From positions 4,402,001 to 4,466,000 of the forward strand of contig NW_023503608.1 in assembly GCF_014529535.1 (NCBI RefSeq): 64,000 nt of DNA. Direction: 5' to 3'. This DNA is from Bradysia coprophila. Lineage: Eukaryota; Arthropoda; Insecta; Diptera; Sciaridae. The notes beneath the pieces were generated by a model. It had not been told where the DNA came from. It ran no database searches and was given only the letters and a program-made list of their open reading frames with translations. The translations under genes were made by a program, and so were the position numbers. Below are positions 53,732 to 64,000 of the stretch, one piece after another (position 1 is the stretch's first letter; each line of letters begins with the position of its first letter).

Positions 53732-55303
53732 TTGGAAGATGAGACAATGACACAGTGTCAAACAGTGTTTGATTTCGAGCATGTCGATGCAGAATACCTG
53801 AAACGATGTTTAAGAGAGATGAAGAACAAAAGCGATACCAAGCTAGTCAGTCCAAGGATTCTGCTGGATGCCTGGCCGATTATTGGAGATATTGTGAATG
53901 ACATTGTAAATCAATCGCTGGATGAGTCAATGCCGGATGAATGGAAAATTACAACGGTAGTGCCTGTACCGAAAACTGTTAGACCGAAACGAGCTGAAGA
54001 TTTCCGTCTGGTGAACATGCTGCCTACATTGGAAAAACTCATCGAAATTGTAGTAAAAAATCAGCACATGAAGTACATCGAAGAAAACGACCTTTTATCG
54101 CTGTATCAATCAGGATATAGGATGAACCACTCATGCGAAACTGCGCTTAATCTGGTCTTGGCGAAGTGGAAGGAAATAGGCGAACAAGGTGATACAATTC
54201 TGGCGGTATTTCTAGATTTGAAACGAGCGTTCGAGACGATCGACCGTAAAAGGCTGTTAGCGAAGCTGCGCAAATTGGGTTGTTCCCACCGAGTGGTCGA
54301 TTGGTTCAGAGGATATTTAGATGGCAGAAGTCAGCAGACAAAAGTGAATGGACACACATCAGACCGTATTGCGAACGACCTTGGGGTCCCACAAGTATCC
54401 GTTTTAGGCGCCATTTTGTTTGTGTTATACGTGAACGATATGCCTCGTCAGCTACACAATGCATTCATAAACCTTTTCGCCGATGACACATTGATTTACC
54501 TACACGGAAAAGATATTGACGCAATGCGAAACGAAATGAACATCGAACTCGAAAGAATTAACCAGTGGTTGAAGCAGAACAAGTTGAAGCTGAACGTTAG
54601 CAAGAAAAAAGTGATGGTGCTGGGAAACGCATTGATGAAATCTCCGTTGAACTCAATTATAATGGACGGTGAAGTGTTGGGAATTGAACGTGAATACAAG
54701 TACCTTGGAGTGATGCTGGACGAAAAATTGAGCTTTAAAGCAAACATAGACTACGTTTGCAAAAAAGTGGCGAAGAAAGTGGGAGTCCTGTCAAGATTGG
54801 CGAGAAACCTTACCTTCAGTGCAAGTATGAGCATTTATAAGTCGGTAATAGCCCCTCACTTCGACTACTGTGCATCGCTTCTTTATCTGAGTGACGCATC
54901 ATCATTCGACCGTATGCAAAAACTGCAGAACCGAGCAATGCGGGCGATACTTCGATGCAAGAGGCTGACACCCATAATGGAAATGTTAGATGCACTGGAC
55001 CTGTTGAGTGTCAAACAACAGAGGGTGAACGAGAGTACGATGAAGTTCATATACAAACTTAAGAATGGTCAACTACCGCGATACCTCAGCGATATGGTGA
55101 CGTACAACTGTGATATACACATGTACCCTACGAGATCAAAAAATGACTTTAGGGTAGCATGCAGGACGAGGGAAAAAACTTGGAATTCAGTGTTTCATAA
55201 GGGATTGGTGCAGTTTAATTCGTTACCCGGACATATAAAGAATGAGAAGAGTGAACAGACGTTTAAAAATAATTTGAGACAATTTTTGAAAGTTAATTTT
55301 TGA
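53732..55303 (+). CDS. Reverse transcriptase of the non-LTR element
   Basis: A 523-codon uninterrupted frame. It contains the linker before RT (DEWKITTVVPVPK), the finger motif YQSGYR, motif A FLDLKRAFETIDR (about residue 160), motif B GVPQVSVLGAILF (from 218), the catalytic FADD (249-252), and motif D/E around LNVSKKKVMVLG. It also has the typical insect tail (HFDYCASLLY, LQNRAMRAILRC, FNSLPGHIKNE). The frame has no ATG at its listed start and is a fragment of a longer ORF2. Motif B normally reads GVPQGSVLGP; here the second glycine is valine and the proline alanine, which may impair activity although no stop or frameshift is seen. Confidence 0.88.
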   Translation: MEDETMTQCQTVFDFEHVDAEYLKRCLREMKNKSDTKLVSPRILLDAWPIIGDIVNDIVNQSLDESMPDEWKITTVVPVPKTVRPKRAEDFRLVNMLPTLEKLIEIVVKNQHMKYIEENDLLSLYQSGYRMNHSCETALNLVLAKWKEIGEQGDTILAVFLDLKRAFETIDRKRLLAKLRKLGCSHRVVDWFRGYLDGRSQQTKVNGHTSDRIANDLGVPQVSVLGAILFVLYVNDMPRQLHNAFINLFADDTLIYLHGKDIDAMRNEMNIELERINQWLKQNKLKLNVSKKKVMVLGNALMKSPLNSIIMDGEVLGIEREYKYLGVMLDEKLSFKANIDYVCKKVAKKVGVLSRLARNLTFSASMSIYKSVIAPHFDYCASLLYLSDASSFDRMQKLQNRAMRAILRCKRLTPIMEMLDALDLLSVKQQRVNESTMKFIYKLKNGQLPRYLSDMVTYNCDIHMYPTRSKNDFRVACRTREKTWNSVFHKGLVQFNSLPGHIKNEKSEQTFKNNLRQFLKVNF

Positions 55304-55395
55304 GTTTTGTGTACTGTCTCAATATGTGTTCTATGTAAATTTGTGATTTTAATAGCTTTTGCTAAATAAATGAATAATCTAATCTAAATAAAGGC
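53732..55395 (+). mobile_element. 5'-truncated non-LTR retrotransposon (jockey/BS-like)
   Basis: The RT frame (53732-55303) is followed by a short 3' region ending in A-rich repeats taaataaatgaataatc and taaataaagg, as in jockey-clade elements. No endonuclease or ORF1 precedes it, so the copy is 5'-truncated, the usual outcome of target-primed reverse transcription. The frame is open upstream to about 53645. The exact 5' junction and target duplication were not found. Confidence 0.8.
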
Positions 55396-55591
55396 TAACT
55401 ATCGAATCTTTTACTTCGTCTATCCCAAAAAGTATTTAAAACGGATTTACAAAAAAATCCTTTACTTCATTAGTTTTAACATCCGCTTTGCTATATAAAA
55501 CGACATTGACAATAGTGATATGCCAATTTTACTTTTCGTTGTCGATGACAGATGAAATCCAATCCTAAAGAATTGGAACTTAGTAACTTTT

Positions 55592-56835
55592 TAGACCCGT
55601 ACGAAGTACTGGGGTCTTATAGGTTTACGCATACGTTTGTAACACGTCGAATTGGACTCCCTGAGTAAGGGGAAACCTATTGTGGTTGTCTAGAGATGCC
55701 AAATCCGCGAAAAAAAAATGTCCGTCTGTCTGTCCGTCTGTCTGTCTGTCCGTCTGTCTGTCTGCACGATAACTTGAGTAAAACGCATCCGATTTTGAAA
55801 ATTCTTTTTTTTCCCGTTTGGTAATGTCAAAAGACAGGCTAAGTTCGAAGATGAGTGATTTTGGATCGACCCCTCCCGAGCTGTGGCCCAATAAGTGCTT
55901 TACGGTTTTTCGAAGATATCTCCGGACATTTAAACGTTAAACTTGTAAGTGATACGTCAAATAAAAGGTATTTACAATACCGATCGACAAAAAAAAAGTT
56001 TATGGAAATCGGATGACCGACTCGTGAGTTAGACCCCTTGGTGTGGAACAGGCACAGGGCGGCAAGCAGTTTTTGCTTGTAGGTCGGCCACATTTGAACA
56101 TATTTCGTCTGTTTTAGCTTTATTAGATAGGTATTGACCGTACCAATCAGGGAAAATTTTTATGAAATTATGTTCTCCGGAGCGTGAGCTAGGTCTCTTG
56201 GAGTGAGCTCTTATCTGGCTACTCGGAAGTACAGTGAACGTGGTGTATTTTGGCAATATCTCGAGTAAATTTTGACCGAATTTCATGAATTTTTTTTTGT
56301 TTGAAAGGTATTAACGAATGTAAAGCATCGGTACTATTTCCGGTCTCCTAACAAAATGGCTGCCGGCGGCCATATTGGATTTTAGTAAAACGATATAAAG
56401 TGGGAAAAATGATGCTTAGAGAGTTTCTGTTAACATGGAAATAATGTGTTAAGTGTGAGGGGTTTCAGGGATTCCATATATGGACATCTATATATACCTA
56501 TATACAGCTATATTGAGCTATATACAGGCATATAGAGCTATATAATAGCATATTCCTCTGTGAAATGTTTATTTACAGTGAAATATAGGTAAATATAGCG
56601 GTATATAGCTGTTTAAATAGGAATTTATGAAAATTGACTTCGTACGGGGCTGTCTATATTGCCTCCGGCAATTTAATTGTATATGATAACAAGGCAAAGA
56701 GTGGATAATGTAAGTGATTTAAAAGGAAGAATAGTTTTTCAGCAGAGAAGAAAATGAAGTAAGAGAAATGAAGAGTTTCACATTCAAGGCTTTTGATACG
56801 AATAGGTGTTTCGTACGGGTCGGCGTTAGCTATGT
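55592..56835 (+). mobile_element. HINE/DINE-1-like element, copy 2
   Basis: Starts with the hairpin agaccc-gtacgaagtactg-gggtct, then a (GTCY)n microsatellite (55719-55763), diverged conserved blocks, one weak minisatellite-like unit (ctcgagtaaattttgaccg), a short ctatata-rich run (56475-56560), the motif cttcgtacggggct and a hairpin attgcctccggcaat (56658-56672). The right end is less certain: tttcgtacgggtcggcg near 56808-56825 seems to match the last GTACGGG motif of the other copies. Confidence 0.65.
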
Positions 56836-58858
56836 TTTAATTTGGCTTTCACTCACATACGAATTTCAATGAAACACTTATACATGAAATATTTCGTTTG
56901 TACAAATGTATTGCCAGATTTTATATTCTGCGTTTTGAAATACAAGGAAAACAGGGAAGAAATGGTTATTTGGTTACCAAGGGGATAAGATAGAAAATTG
57001 CAACAAGAGCGAAAGTTACACTCGATGGAATTTCCTATTTCTCCCCGAGGTGAACACATAATTTTTCGTCCGTGCGTACCGTGAACAACCGTTTTTATCC
57101 ACGAAACAAAATGTCCCTGTCCCTGAAATGTCATCAGAGAGAGCGTCAAGAAAACGTTATCTTCTCACAGCATTTACGTGGGGGAAAATAAGGTTATTCA
57201 CGCCGCGCCGCACAGATGAAATAATTTATTCGTCTCTATCCAGAGGACAGTGCTCGTTCGTTTAGCACGGCCACTGTTCAAGGCCGATAAAGTAAAGACA
57301 ACCCAAATCTCCTTATTTACTTAAAAAATTAGCGGATCTTCAAATCACAACAAGTATCCATAATATAACGAAACATTAATCTTGTCTCCCAACAAAATTG
57401 AAATCGAGCATACACATTGCCAATGAAATCCAGTTCATCGCCATAACTTGATGGAGAGTATAAATTCAGATCCCTTTCGAAAGATTATTATACTATGGAA
57501 ACCTCAAAGTTGAATGAGTACTTGAAACTGGGAACGTAATACACTGTCGTATTTAATGTGATGGCATTGCAAAACAATTTACAATTGGAATGCAATGGTG
57601 ACGGGACGGTATACTCAATTATTAAATGAACGACTTCATTTTAACATAATAAATTTTAAGGTTTAATAATCCCCTCTCTCTCTATATATATATATATATA
57701 AGATCACTTCAAATTTCATTTACTCAAAAACTTTATAAATCTACTTAAAGTTTAATTCAATTTTTAATCACGGTTCAACCAAAAATTTTCCCATTTCATT
57801 ATTTACATCCTCTTAAAGAATTTTCCTAGATATTTTTTTTTCTGTTGTTGTTGTTGCGCTCCATATCTATTATAATGTATAGTCGCAGGCCTCATGGTGT
57901 ATTTCATACTTCAACCTACCGCTCTCTCACAAACGGTTCTTTTTTTTTATCAAATGTAAATTAAATCTACGAGACTCAATTAATGAGTTTCAAAGTAATT
58001 ACAATTTTATTCAAATTTATTTGTGATTTCAGAAGAAGAAGAAGAAAAAAATTTTTGTTTAAAAACTTTTTTGGTATAAATAATTACTCAGTCGTTAAGA
58101 TAACATGATTTCCTTTTTTGGTGCGTGGAAGTTGTTCAGTTTTGTTTTATGGTGGAACGACAAGTGACGTTGTATATATTTCCGAAATGTTTGGGCGTTC
58201 AACCTATTTAATATCGAATACAAGAGATGAATTTGATTATACGAATGAAACACGACGGAGTATACCTGTAAAAAGTGGTAAGAGGTGGCTAAAAACACCT
58301 AGCGGAACGGAACAGACATGTTTGTATATGTACACAGTGACAGGTGGAAAACCACCCCCGACAGCGTCATCAATCAAATTTTTATTATACTAAAATGTTT
58401 GGCTGTAGTATGTTCGTACTGCAAAGGTTTGTTTTTATGTTCTCATAAAATAAATTCCAATAAGAGTAGAAATATTCCACATTGCATATACACAGCAAAC
58501 ATTAGACGGTAAAGGACATTCATCAATCTACTACATAATTCAATGTTCATGTTAATTTCAAAGATGAACCATATTCAACGGGAACCAAACACGATTTGCT
58601 GTTTATGTAGTTTAATAGTTGAGATAGCGAACTGTTGTAAGGGAATGGCGTTTCTTGATAAATAGGATAAAAAATCTATTCAAGGCTGAAGGTGACACAG
58701 GGCCTTATGTCTTAACTTACAAAATGTCTGATATCGGAAGAGGGATCGCATTTTGCGTTTGAGCTCAAACATTTTTTCAGAGAAAATTTTCACCCTTAAG
58801 AGATTTTTGACTCAGTACTTTCAGAAGTTTTCGGATTGTTTTTTGATAAAAAACGAGC
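56836..58858. other. Intergenic
   Basis: No gene. A (TC)n(TA)n microsatellite lies at about 57671-57700. Confidence 0.45.
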
Positions 58859-60903
58859 CATCAGAACAGTCGGAGCGTTTGCTGCGACTGAGCCCCGTAC
58901 AAACCCGTATATCTATTGCGTACGTGACCCTAGTGCGTCTGTCACCCTACTTTGACCGTAAGCCTATGCGCCGGTTAAAGTAGTTAAAGTAAAATTATTA
59001 TGTAATGTGTACATCTTAGAAATTGCGCATAGCGCAATTACGAAGCCCCGTACGACGTTCCTTTCAAATAAAACAAAACTTTCAAATAGCCCTAAAATTT
59101 TAATTTATTGAGTATAAATACACATAGGCCTAGTATCGGCCTCAGTCCGAGGATCCAAATCTATTTTTTTTTTCAACTACATTCTATTCGGCCTTTGATT
59201 ACCTTCCAAATGAAACAAAAAATACGAAAAACGTATGAAATTAGCTCGAGTTATATGTAAAATACACATAGGGCCCTAGTAACGGCCTTAGTCCAAGGAC
59301 CCAAATTTAATTTTTTTTTCAACAACATTCTATTCGGTGTTCGATTACCTTCCAAATGAAACAAAAATTACGAAAAACGGATGAAATTTACTCGAGTTAT
59401 ATGTGAAATACACATAGGGCCCTAGTAGCGGCCTTAGGCCAAGGACCCAAATTTAATTTTTTTTTCAACAACATTCTATTCGGCATTCGATTACCTTCCA
59501 AATCAAACAAAAATTACGAAAAACGGATGAAATTTACTCGAGTTATATGTGAAATACACATAGGGCCCTAGTAGCGGCCTTAGGCCAAGGACCCAAATTT
59601 AATTTTTTTTTCAACAACATTCTATTCGGCATTCGATTACCTTCCAAATCAAACAAAAATTACGAAAAACGAATGAAATTTGCTCGAGTTATATGTAAAA
59701 TACACATAGGGCCCTAGTAGCGGCCTTAGGCCAAGGACCCAAATTTATTTTTTTTTTCAACAACATTCTATTCGGCATTCGATTACCTTCCAAATCAAAC
59801 AAAAATTACGAAAAACGGATGAAATTTACTCGAGTTATATGTGAAATACACATAGGGCCTTAGTAGCGGCATTAGGCCAAGGACCCAAATTTAATTTTTT
59901 TTCAACAACATTCTATTCGGCATTCGATTACCTTCCAAATCAAACAAAAATTACGAAAAACGGATGAAATTTACTCGAGTTATATGTGAAATACACATAG
60001 GGCCCTAGTAGCGGCCTTAGGCCAAGGACCCAAATTTAATTTTTTTTCAACAACATTCTATTCGGCATTCGATTACCTTCCAAATCAAACAAAAATTACG
60101 AAAAACGGATGAAATTTACTCGAGTTATATGTGAAATACACATAGGGCCCTAGTAGCGGCCTTAGGCCAAGGACCCAAATTTAATTTTTTTTTCAACAAC
60201 ATTCTATTCGGCATTCGATTACCTTCCAAATCAAACAAAAATTACGAAAAACGAATGAAATTTACTCGAGTTGTATGTAAAATACACATAGGGCCCTAGT
60301 AACGGCCTTAGTCCGAGGACCCAAATTTAATTTTTTTTCAACAACATTCTATTCGGCCTTTGATTACCTTCCAAATGAAACAAAAATTACGAAAAACGGA
60401 TGAAATTTGCTCGAGTTATATGTAAAATACACATAGGGCCCTAGTAGCTTTTCACTTCTAAGGCCCTAACTCACGGTCCACTCACCCGATTTTAAAAAAC
60501 TTTTTTTTCCTGGATTGGTATTGACAATACCTATCATTTGCCGTGTCAGTTACATTTCCATCGTTTATTTTGCCATAAATATCACCAAAAGACCTTAAAT
60601 CACTTAGGTGGCCCTAACTCACGAAGGGCCGACCCGAATATGCCCATCTTCGAACTTAGCCTCACTATTTTGACTATCTTTCAGGGAAAAAAAAATTTTT
60701 GAAATCGGATTTGATTTACTCAAGATATCGACGTGACGGACAGACGGACAGACGGACAGACGGACAGACGGCCCAAATTTTTATTGCGGATTCGTCATCT
60801 ATGAACATAGGCAAACACTTTGCCCTTACCGTCTGCTTCGAATTCCATCAATTACACACGGCATCGTAATCCTATAAGCCCCTTCGTACTTCGTACGGGG
60901 CTA
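58859..60903 (-). mobile_element. HINE/DINE-1-like element, copy 3 (minus strand, expanded)
   Basis: On the minus strand it begins agccccgtacgaagtac followed by gaaggggct, then (GTCY)n (60733-60771), conserved blocks, about ten minisatellite units, the palindrome aattgcgcatagcgcaatt (59021-59039) and the same 3' stem-loop as copy 1 (58868-58889), ending at the same gttctgatg. It shares ends with copy 1 but has more than twice as many internal units. Confidence 0.75.
59110..60440 (-). repeat. 146-bp minisatellite, about ten units
   Basis: The landmark cacataggg recurs near 59411, 59557, 59703 and 59849, giving a period of 146. Most units are almost identical, more alike than the units of copy 1, which indicates recent expansion or homogenisation. 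Each contains ctcgagttatatgt, cattctattcgg and ggccttaggccaagg. Confidence 0.88.
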
Positions 60904-61521
60904 AAAAGTTTTTACACAGTCACCAAAGTTCATCGAAAGTTCACCAAAAAATTTTTTCCAGAAAAGTCATTTCTCGATGTTTTAGAAGAGCCTGAATCTG
61001 CCATTTTGTTTTTAAAAGCAACCTTAATAATTATGGAAACCTACAAAGGAAAACACAAAAAATCTAAAATGTCGCTCAAAATCCTGACGTTCTAGAACTG
61101 GGAAGATTGTGGACTGATGAAATTTTAGGAACCAACCTAGTACCAGCAGTCCAGAAGGGAACCCGAAAAAATCTGAGTAATCTGTACCAACTTTAAATTA
61201 TAAAACTGAAAAGATGATGGATCATGTGCAAGAATGGAATTGTAGGAATCACCCTACTAAAACATCAATAATCCCAAAAGTCCGGAAGAGACCTCGAAAA
61301 AACGGTTCTAGCAAATTTATGGAATTAATTTTAATATAGACAGCGATGATGATAGAAATAAGCGAGTGATTCTGGCGATTGAGGTTTTATATATGTTTAT
61401 GAAGTAATTGTATTTTGTTCATAATTCGTCGTTCAAATGAAGTAAAAGATTTCTTTGTAGAAGTTGAAGGTGAAAAAGTTTGAAGCCTTCGGCTGGATGA
61501 CATTGGATTGAACGAACAAAC
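60904..61521. other. Intergenic
   Basis: No gene. Another aaatgaagtaaaagattt motif lies at 61435-61453. Confidence 0.45.
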
Positions 61522-61529
61522 ATTAGAAT

Positions 61530-63109
61530 CAGGGACTAAACTAAGGAACATCGCAGGTGGGAATTTTCCCACCTGCGCCCCCCTAATTCCCACCTGCGAA
61601 TCCAGATTTACCCAAAATAAAAATCATGTTGACCTTACTTAAAGTAATCCAAAAGAAACAAAAATGCAATCAAAAATTTGCCTGCGGCGCTTCCAACATC
61701 TACTACGTTTATTTCTTTGACTTAAAGTCCAGGGTCTTTCGGATGATATTAAAAACTTGAAAATATTTGTAATATAAAATGTTCCCTATCCTGTGATTGA
61801 AAATATACATGAGTGTAGACCAAAAACCTTAAATGTGTTTGTCGCCCGTAACTTTAGTTAGTAATTCTCAACGGATTTCCAACTTTTGTAAATCAACAAA
61901 GAATCAAATTCCTGAGGTTTAGTTCGAAGATGGGCTATAACAGTTTGGTGGCCTTAGATATATTCGCAAAAGAAGTTTGGTGTCGTTGCTTTAGAAAACA
62001 ACGTGAGACATTTTCAACGAATTTCCTATATTTTTTTGTAATTCCTGGGGCTTTGTGCTTTTTTGGACCGCGCGCAATTTAAAAAAAGTTCTAACAGAAT
62101 ATCTCTCTCTCCTCTTTATAATACGACAATTTGATGAAATTAAATTTTTAAATAATTGGATGCTTGTTTTAGATTTTTAAATTGATTTTATTTCCATTGG
62201 AAATTTTCCAAGCTTTCGGCTGCCATCAGGATTGTTCATCAAAAAAGAAGAAAAAAAAATTCAACAAGTGTGAAAGTCGCTTCGCTCGAGTTGCAGGGGC
62301 AAATTTTCAGGAAATTTACTTGCTAGAAAGGTCTTAGAATAAGACCAAATATATGACATCTTTTCAGCGCCTTACTCTGAAAATTTGTTTTTAAGAAAAT
62401 AAACGGAATGAACAATTTTTAAATAATCAAGACAAAGAACTCCTTTGAGTAAGACCATTCTATGATATTTTTGTAACAATTACAATCTATTATGAATTCG
62501 AAGGTTCGGTGTTGTGTGGCTGGATGATAATTTTGTTACTAGCGACAGATGTTATGGTCACACAGTCCTCGTTTTGCCTACTATGCGCCGATAGTATGCA
62601 AAAAAGGACTGTGTGACCATAACATCTGTCGCCAGTAACAAAAGAAAATCTATTGAAAATCAGACAGTCAGGGGAGTCGCTTCTACCTCTTAAAGTCGAA
62701 AAAGTTTTGAAGGCGAATTTCAATTAATAATTGAAAAAGAGATTAATTTTCTAATTGCAGGTTCCGAAAACGGGTTGGCTTTTCTGAAATAGTTTTTTAT
62801 GCCACAGAGGCATCTAAAGTTTGCAAATTTTTCATATTACGATGCTAATTGCCATAAAGATATTTTAATTTCTTACACCAACTACTTTCATATCATAATA
62901 TTTCATCGAATGCAATCTATCCATAGTAGGAAATATTTTCAGAGTCCTATTCTTGTGTTTTTTTTTTTAAATCGTAAGTGTAACGATAAACTTAGGTCAA
63001 CGTTTAAGCGCATTTTTATTTTTGGATGATTTGGCGCCCCAAATATGCATTTTTAAGCGCCCCTTGGTGGAATTTCCCACCTGCACAAAAATCCTTATTT
63101 TAGTCCCTG
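61530..63109. mobile_element. Non-autonomous hAT transposon, 1.58 kb
   Basis: Terminal inverted repeats CAGGGACTAAACTAAGGA and, from the right, CAGGGACTAAAATAAGGA, extending imperfectly through gcaggtgggaa. The 8-bp sequence attagaat is present directly outside both ends (61522-61529 and 63110-63117), a perfect hAT-type target duplication. Subterminal cccacctgcg motifs recur at both sides, as transposase-binding sites do. No transposase frame remains. A nested palindrome sits at 62531-62644. Confidence 0.85.
62531..62644. mobile_element. Foldback of 114 bp nested in the hAT element
   Basis: Arms of about 45 bp: ttttgttactagcgacagat, gttatggtcacacagtcc against ggactgtgtgaccataac, atctgtcgccagtaacaaaa. 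One mismatch was seen over most of the arm. Confidence 0.75.
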
Positions 63110-63117
63110 ATTAGAAT

Positions 63118-64000
63118 TAGGACAGTGCTCATCGTGAAATCATTTTATCTTCATAATTATGATATATGGGTTATTGACTTCAACGGACCATAAGCTCTGT
63201 GTTAAGCGGAATGACCACCGTTTTACGAAACAATTTAAAAGTTGACATGGAGAGATTCGTATACCGTATCCGTCAACCGATGTAAGAAAAATAGTTTTTA
63301 TTTTATCTTGATTTAATTTTCCATTTTATCGTATGAAATCGTGGAACAGGAAGAGTATCAAGAGTATAAGTAACTTACTTAACTCTCGAGTATCTGTACT
63401 CGTTTGAAACGGTTGCAACGGTGATGGAATAGACAGACAGAAATCCTAACTGTTTTCATAAAGTAGCTACCGCTATTCGATAAGTATATGATACACATCT
63501 TATCATAGCCTGATGCATCCGCTATATGTATAAAATATCGAATGCAACGAGGCCCGGAATTCGATCCAATATTGAATCACGTTGATAACCATTTTAGAGT
63601 AATATATTCTTCTGCTTCCTTCATTTTAATCGGATGGAAGAATTTATGTATTCTTCAACCCTCGATTCGTGTTTATAAACATTTAGGCTTGATAGAGAAA
63701 GAATGATACGTCCATAAATTTGAGGTTTTTCGTAGACACAAATTTATGAATACTTTAGGAAATATAGTGAACTTGCCGTTCGATATTTTTCAAGCTAGCA
63801 TCATTACCCGAAGCTTTAATGGTTGACTTGTGCAATGCTCGGGAGTGGAGCCATATTCGAACGACATTTATCTCGAACACAACGTTCACCTACAATGAGC
63901 AAGGCATCATCATACACACTTTTGTTTTGCCACTGCGAAGAATAGGTGTTTCACAGTGAATATACACAAATTCTGTGTTTGTCGTATTTTTTTTTAGTTG
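63118..64000. other. Right edge, no gene seen
   Basis: AT-rich, with no recognisable feature to the window end. Confidence 0.45.

Overview
This is a eukaryotic nuclear window, almost certainly from an insect and most likely a fly. It has AT-rich intergenic DNA, multi-exon genes with short GT-AG introns, AATAAA poly(A) signals just after stop codons, a delta-class GST fragment, a jockey/BS-type non-LTR retrotransposon, and repeats resembling the DINE-1/HINE (Helentron-associated) elements of Diptera. The species cannot be fixed from the sequence. Gene models below were spliced by eye from reading frame, splice sites and recognisable protein families.

Layout. 0-3.4 kb: a complete non-coding LTR retrotransposon on the minus strand, with LTRs that read as identical and a 5-bp target duplication. 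3.6-5.2 kb: a 15-bp-arm hairpin, a GST fragment and an intronless orphan gene (minus). 6.6-7.9 kb: a HINE-like element with a 145-bp minisatellite. 8.5-10.6 kb: LAS1 (7 coding exons, minus), a pre-rRNA processing endonuclease. 11.5-12.5 kb: nested foldback and hAT-type MITEs. 13.2-18.0 kb: XPC/Rad4 (8 coding exons), the DNA damage sensor of nucleotide excision repair, with a large repetitive insert. 20.4-24.7 kb: Cdt1/double-parked (2 exons), the replication licensing factor. 29.4-30.5 kb: a leucine-rich-repeat gene (minus). 35.8-36.6 kb: an intronless gene whose protein resembles the bacterial ClyA/HlyE alpha-helical pore-forming cytolysin. 37.7-38.7 kb: a frameshifted THAP-domain relic. 44.9-45.9 kb: a transposon with inverted repeats of about 190 bp. 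53.7-55.4 kb: a 5'-truncated non-LTR retrotransposon with an open RT frame. 55.6-60.9 kb: two more HINE-like copies, one with about ten minisatellite units. 61.5-63.1 kb: a non-autonomous hAT element with a perfect 8-bp target duplication. Most of 38.7-53.6 kb is non-coding DNA in which I see no gene.

The genes do not form a pathway or operon. LAS1, XPC and Cdt1 are housekeeping genes for ribosome biogenesis, DNA repair and replication. The most notable item is the ClyA-like gene. It lies between insect-type repeats and is not near any bacterial gene, so an old bacterium-to-insect transfer is the best reading. Its central segment, where the bacterial toxin carries its membrane-inserting tongue, is short and altered, so pore formation cannot be assumed. 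A second layer of interest is the repeat content: compensatory changes between HINE copies in a terminal hairpin, a young coding-free LTR element with a hairpin series beside its primer-binding site, and many perfect or near-perfect foldbacks.
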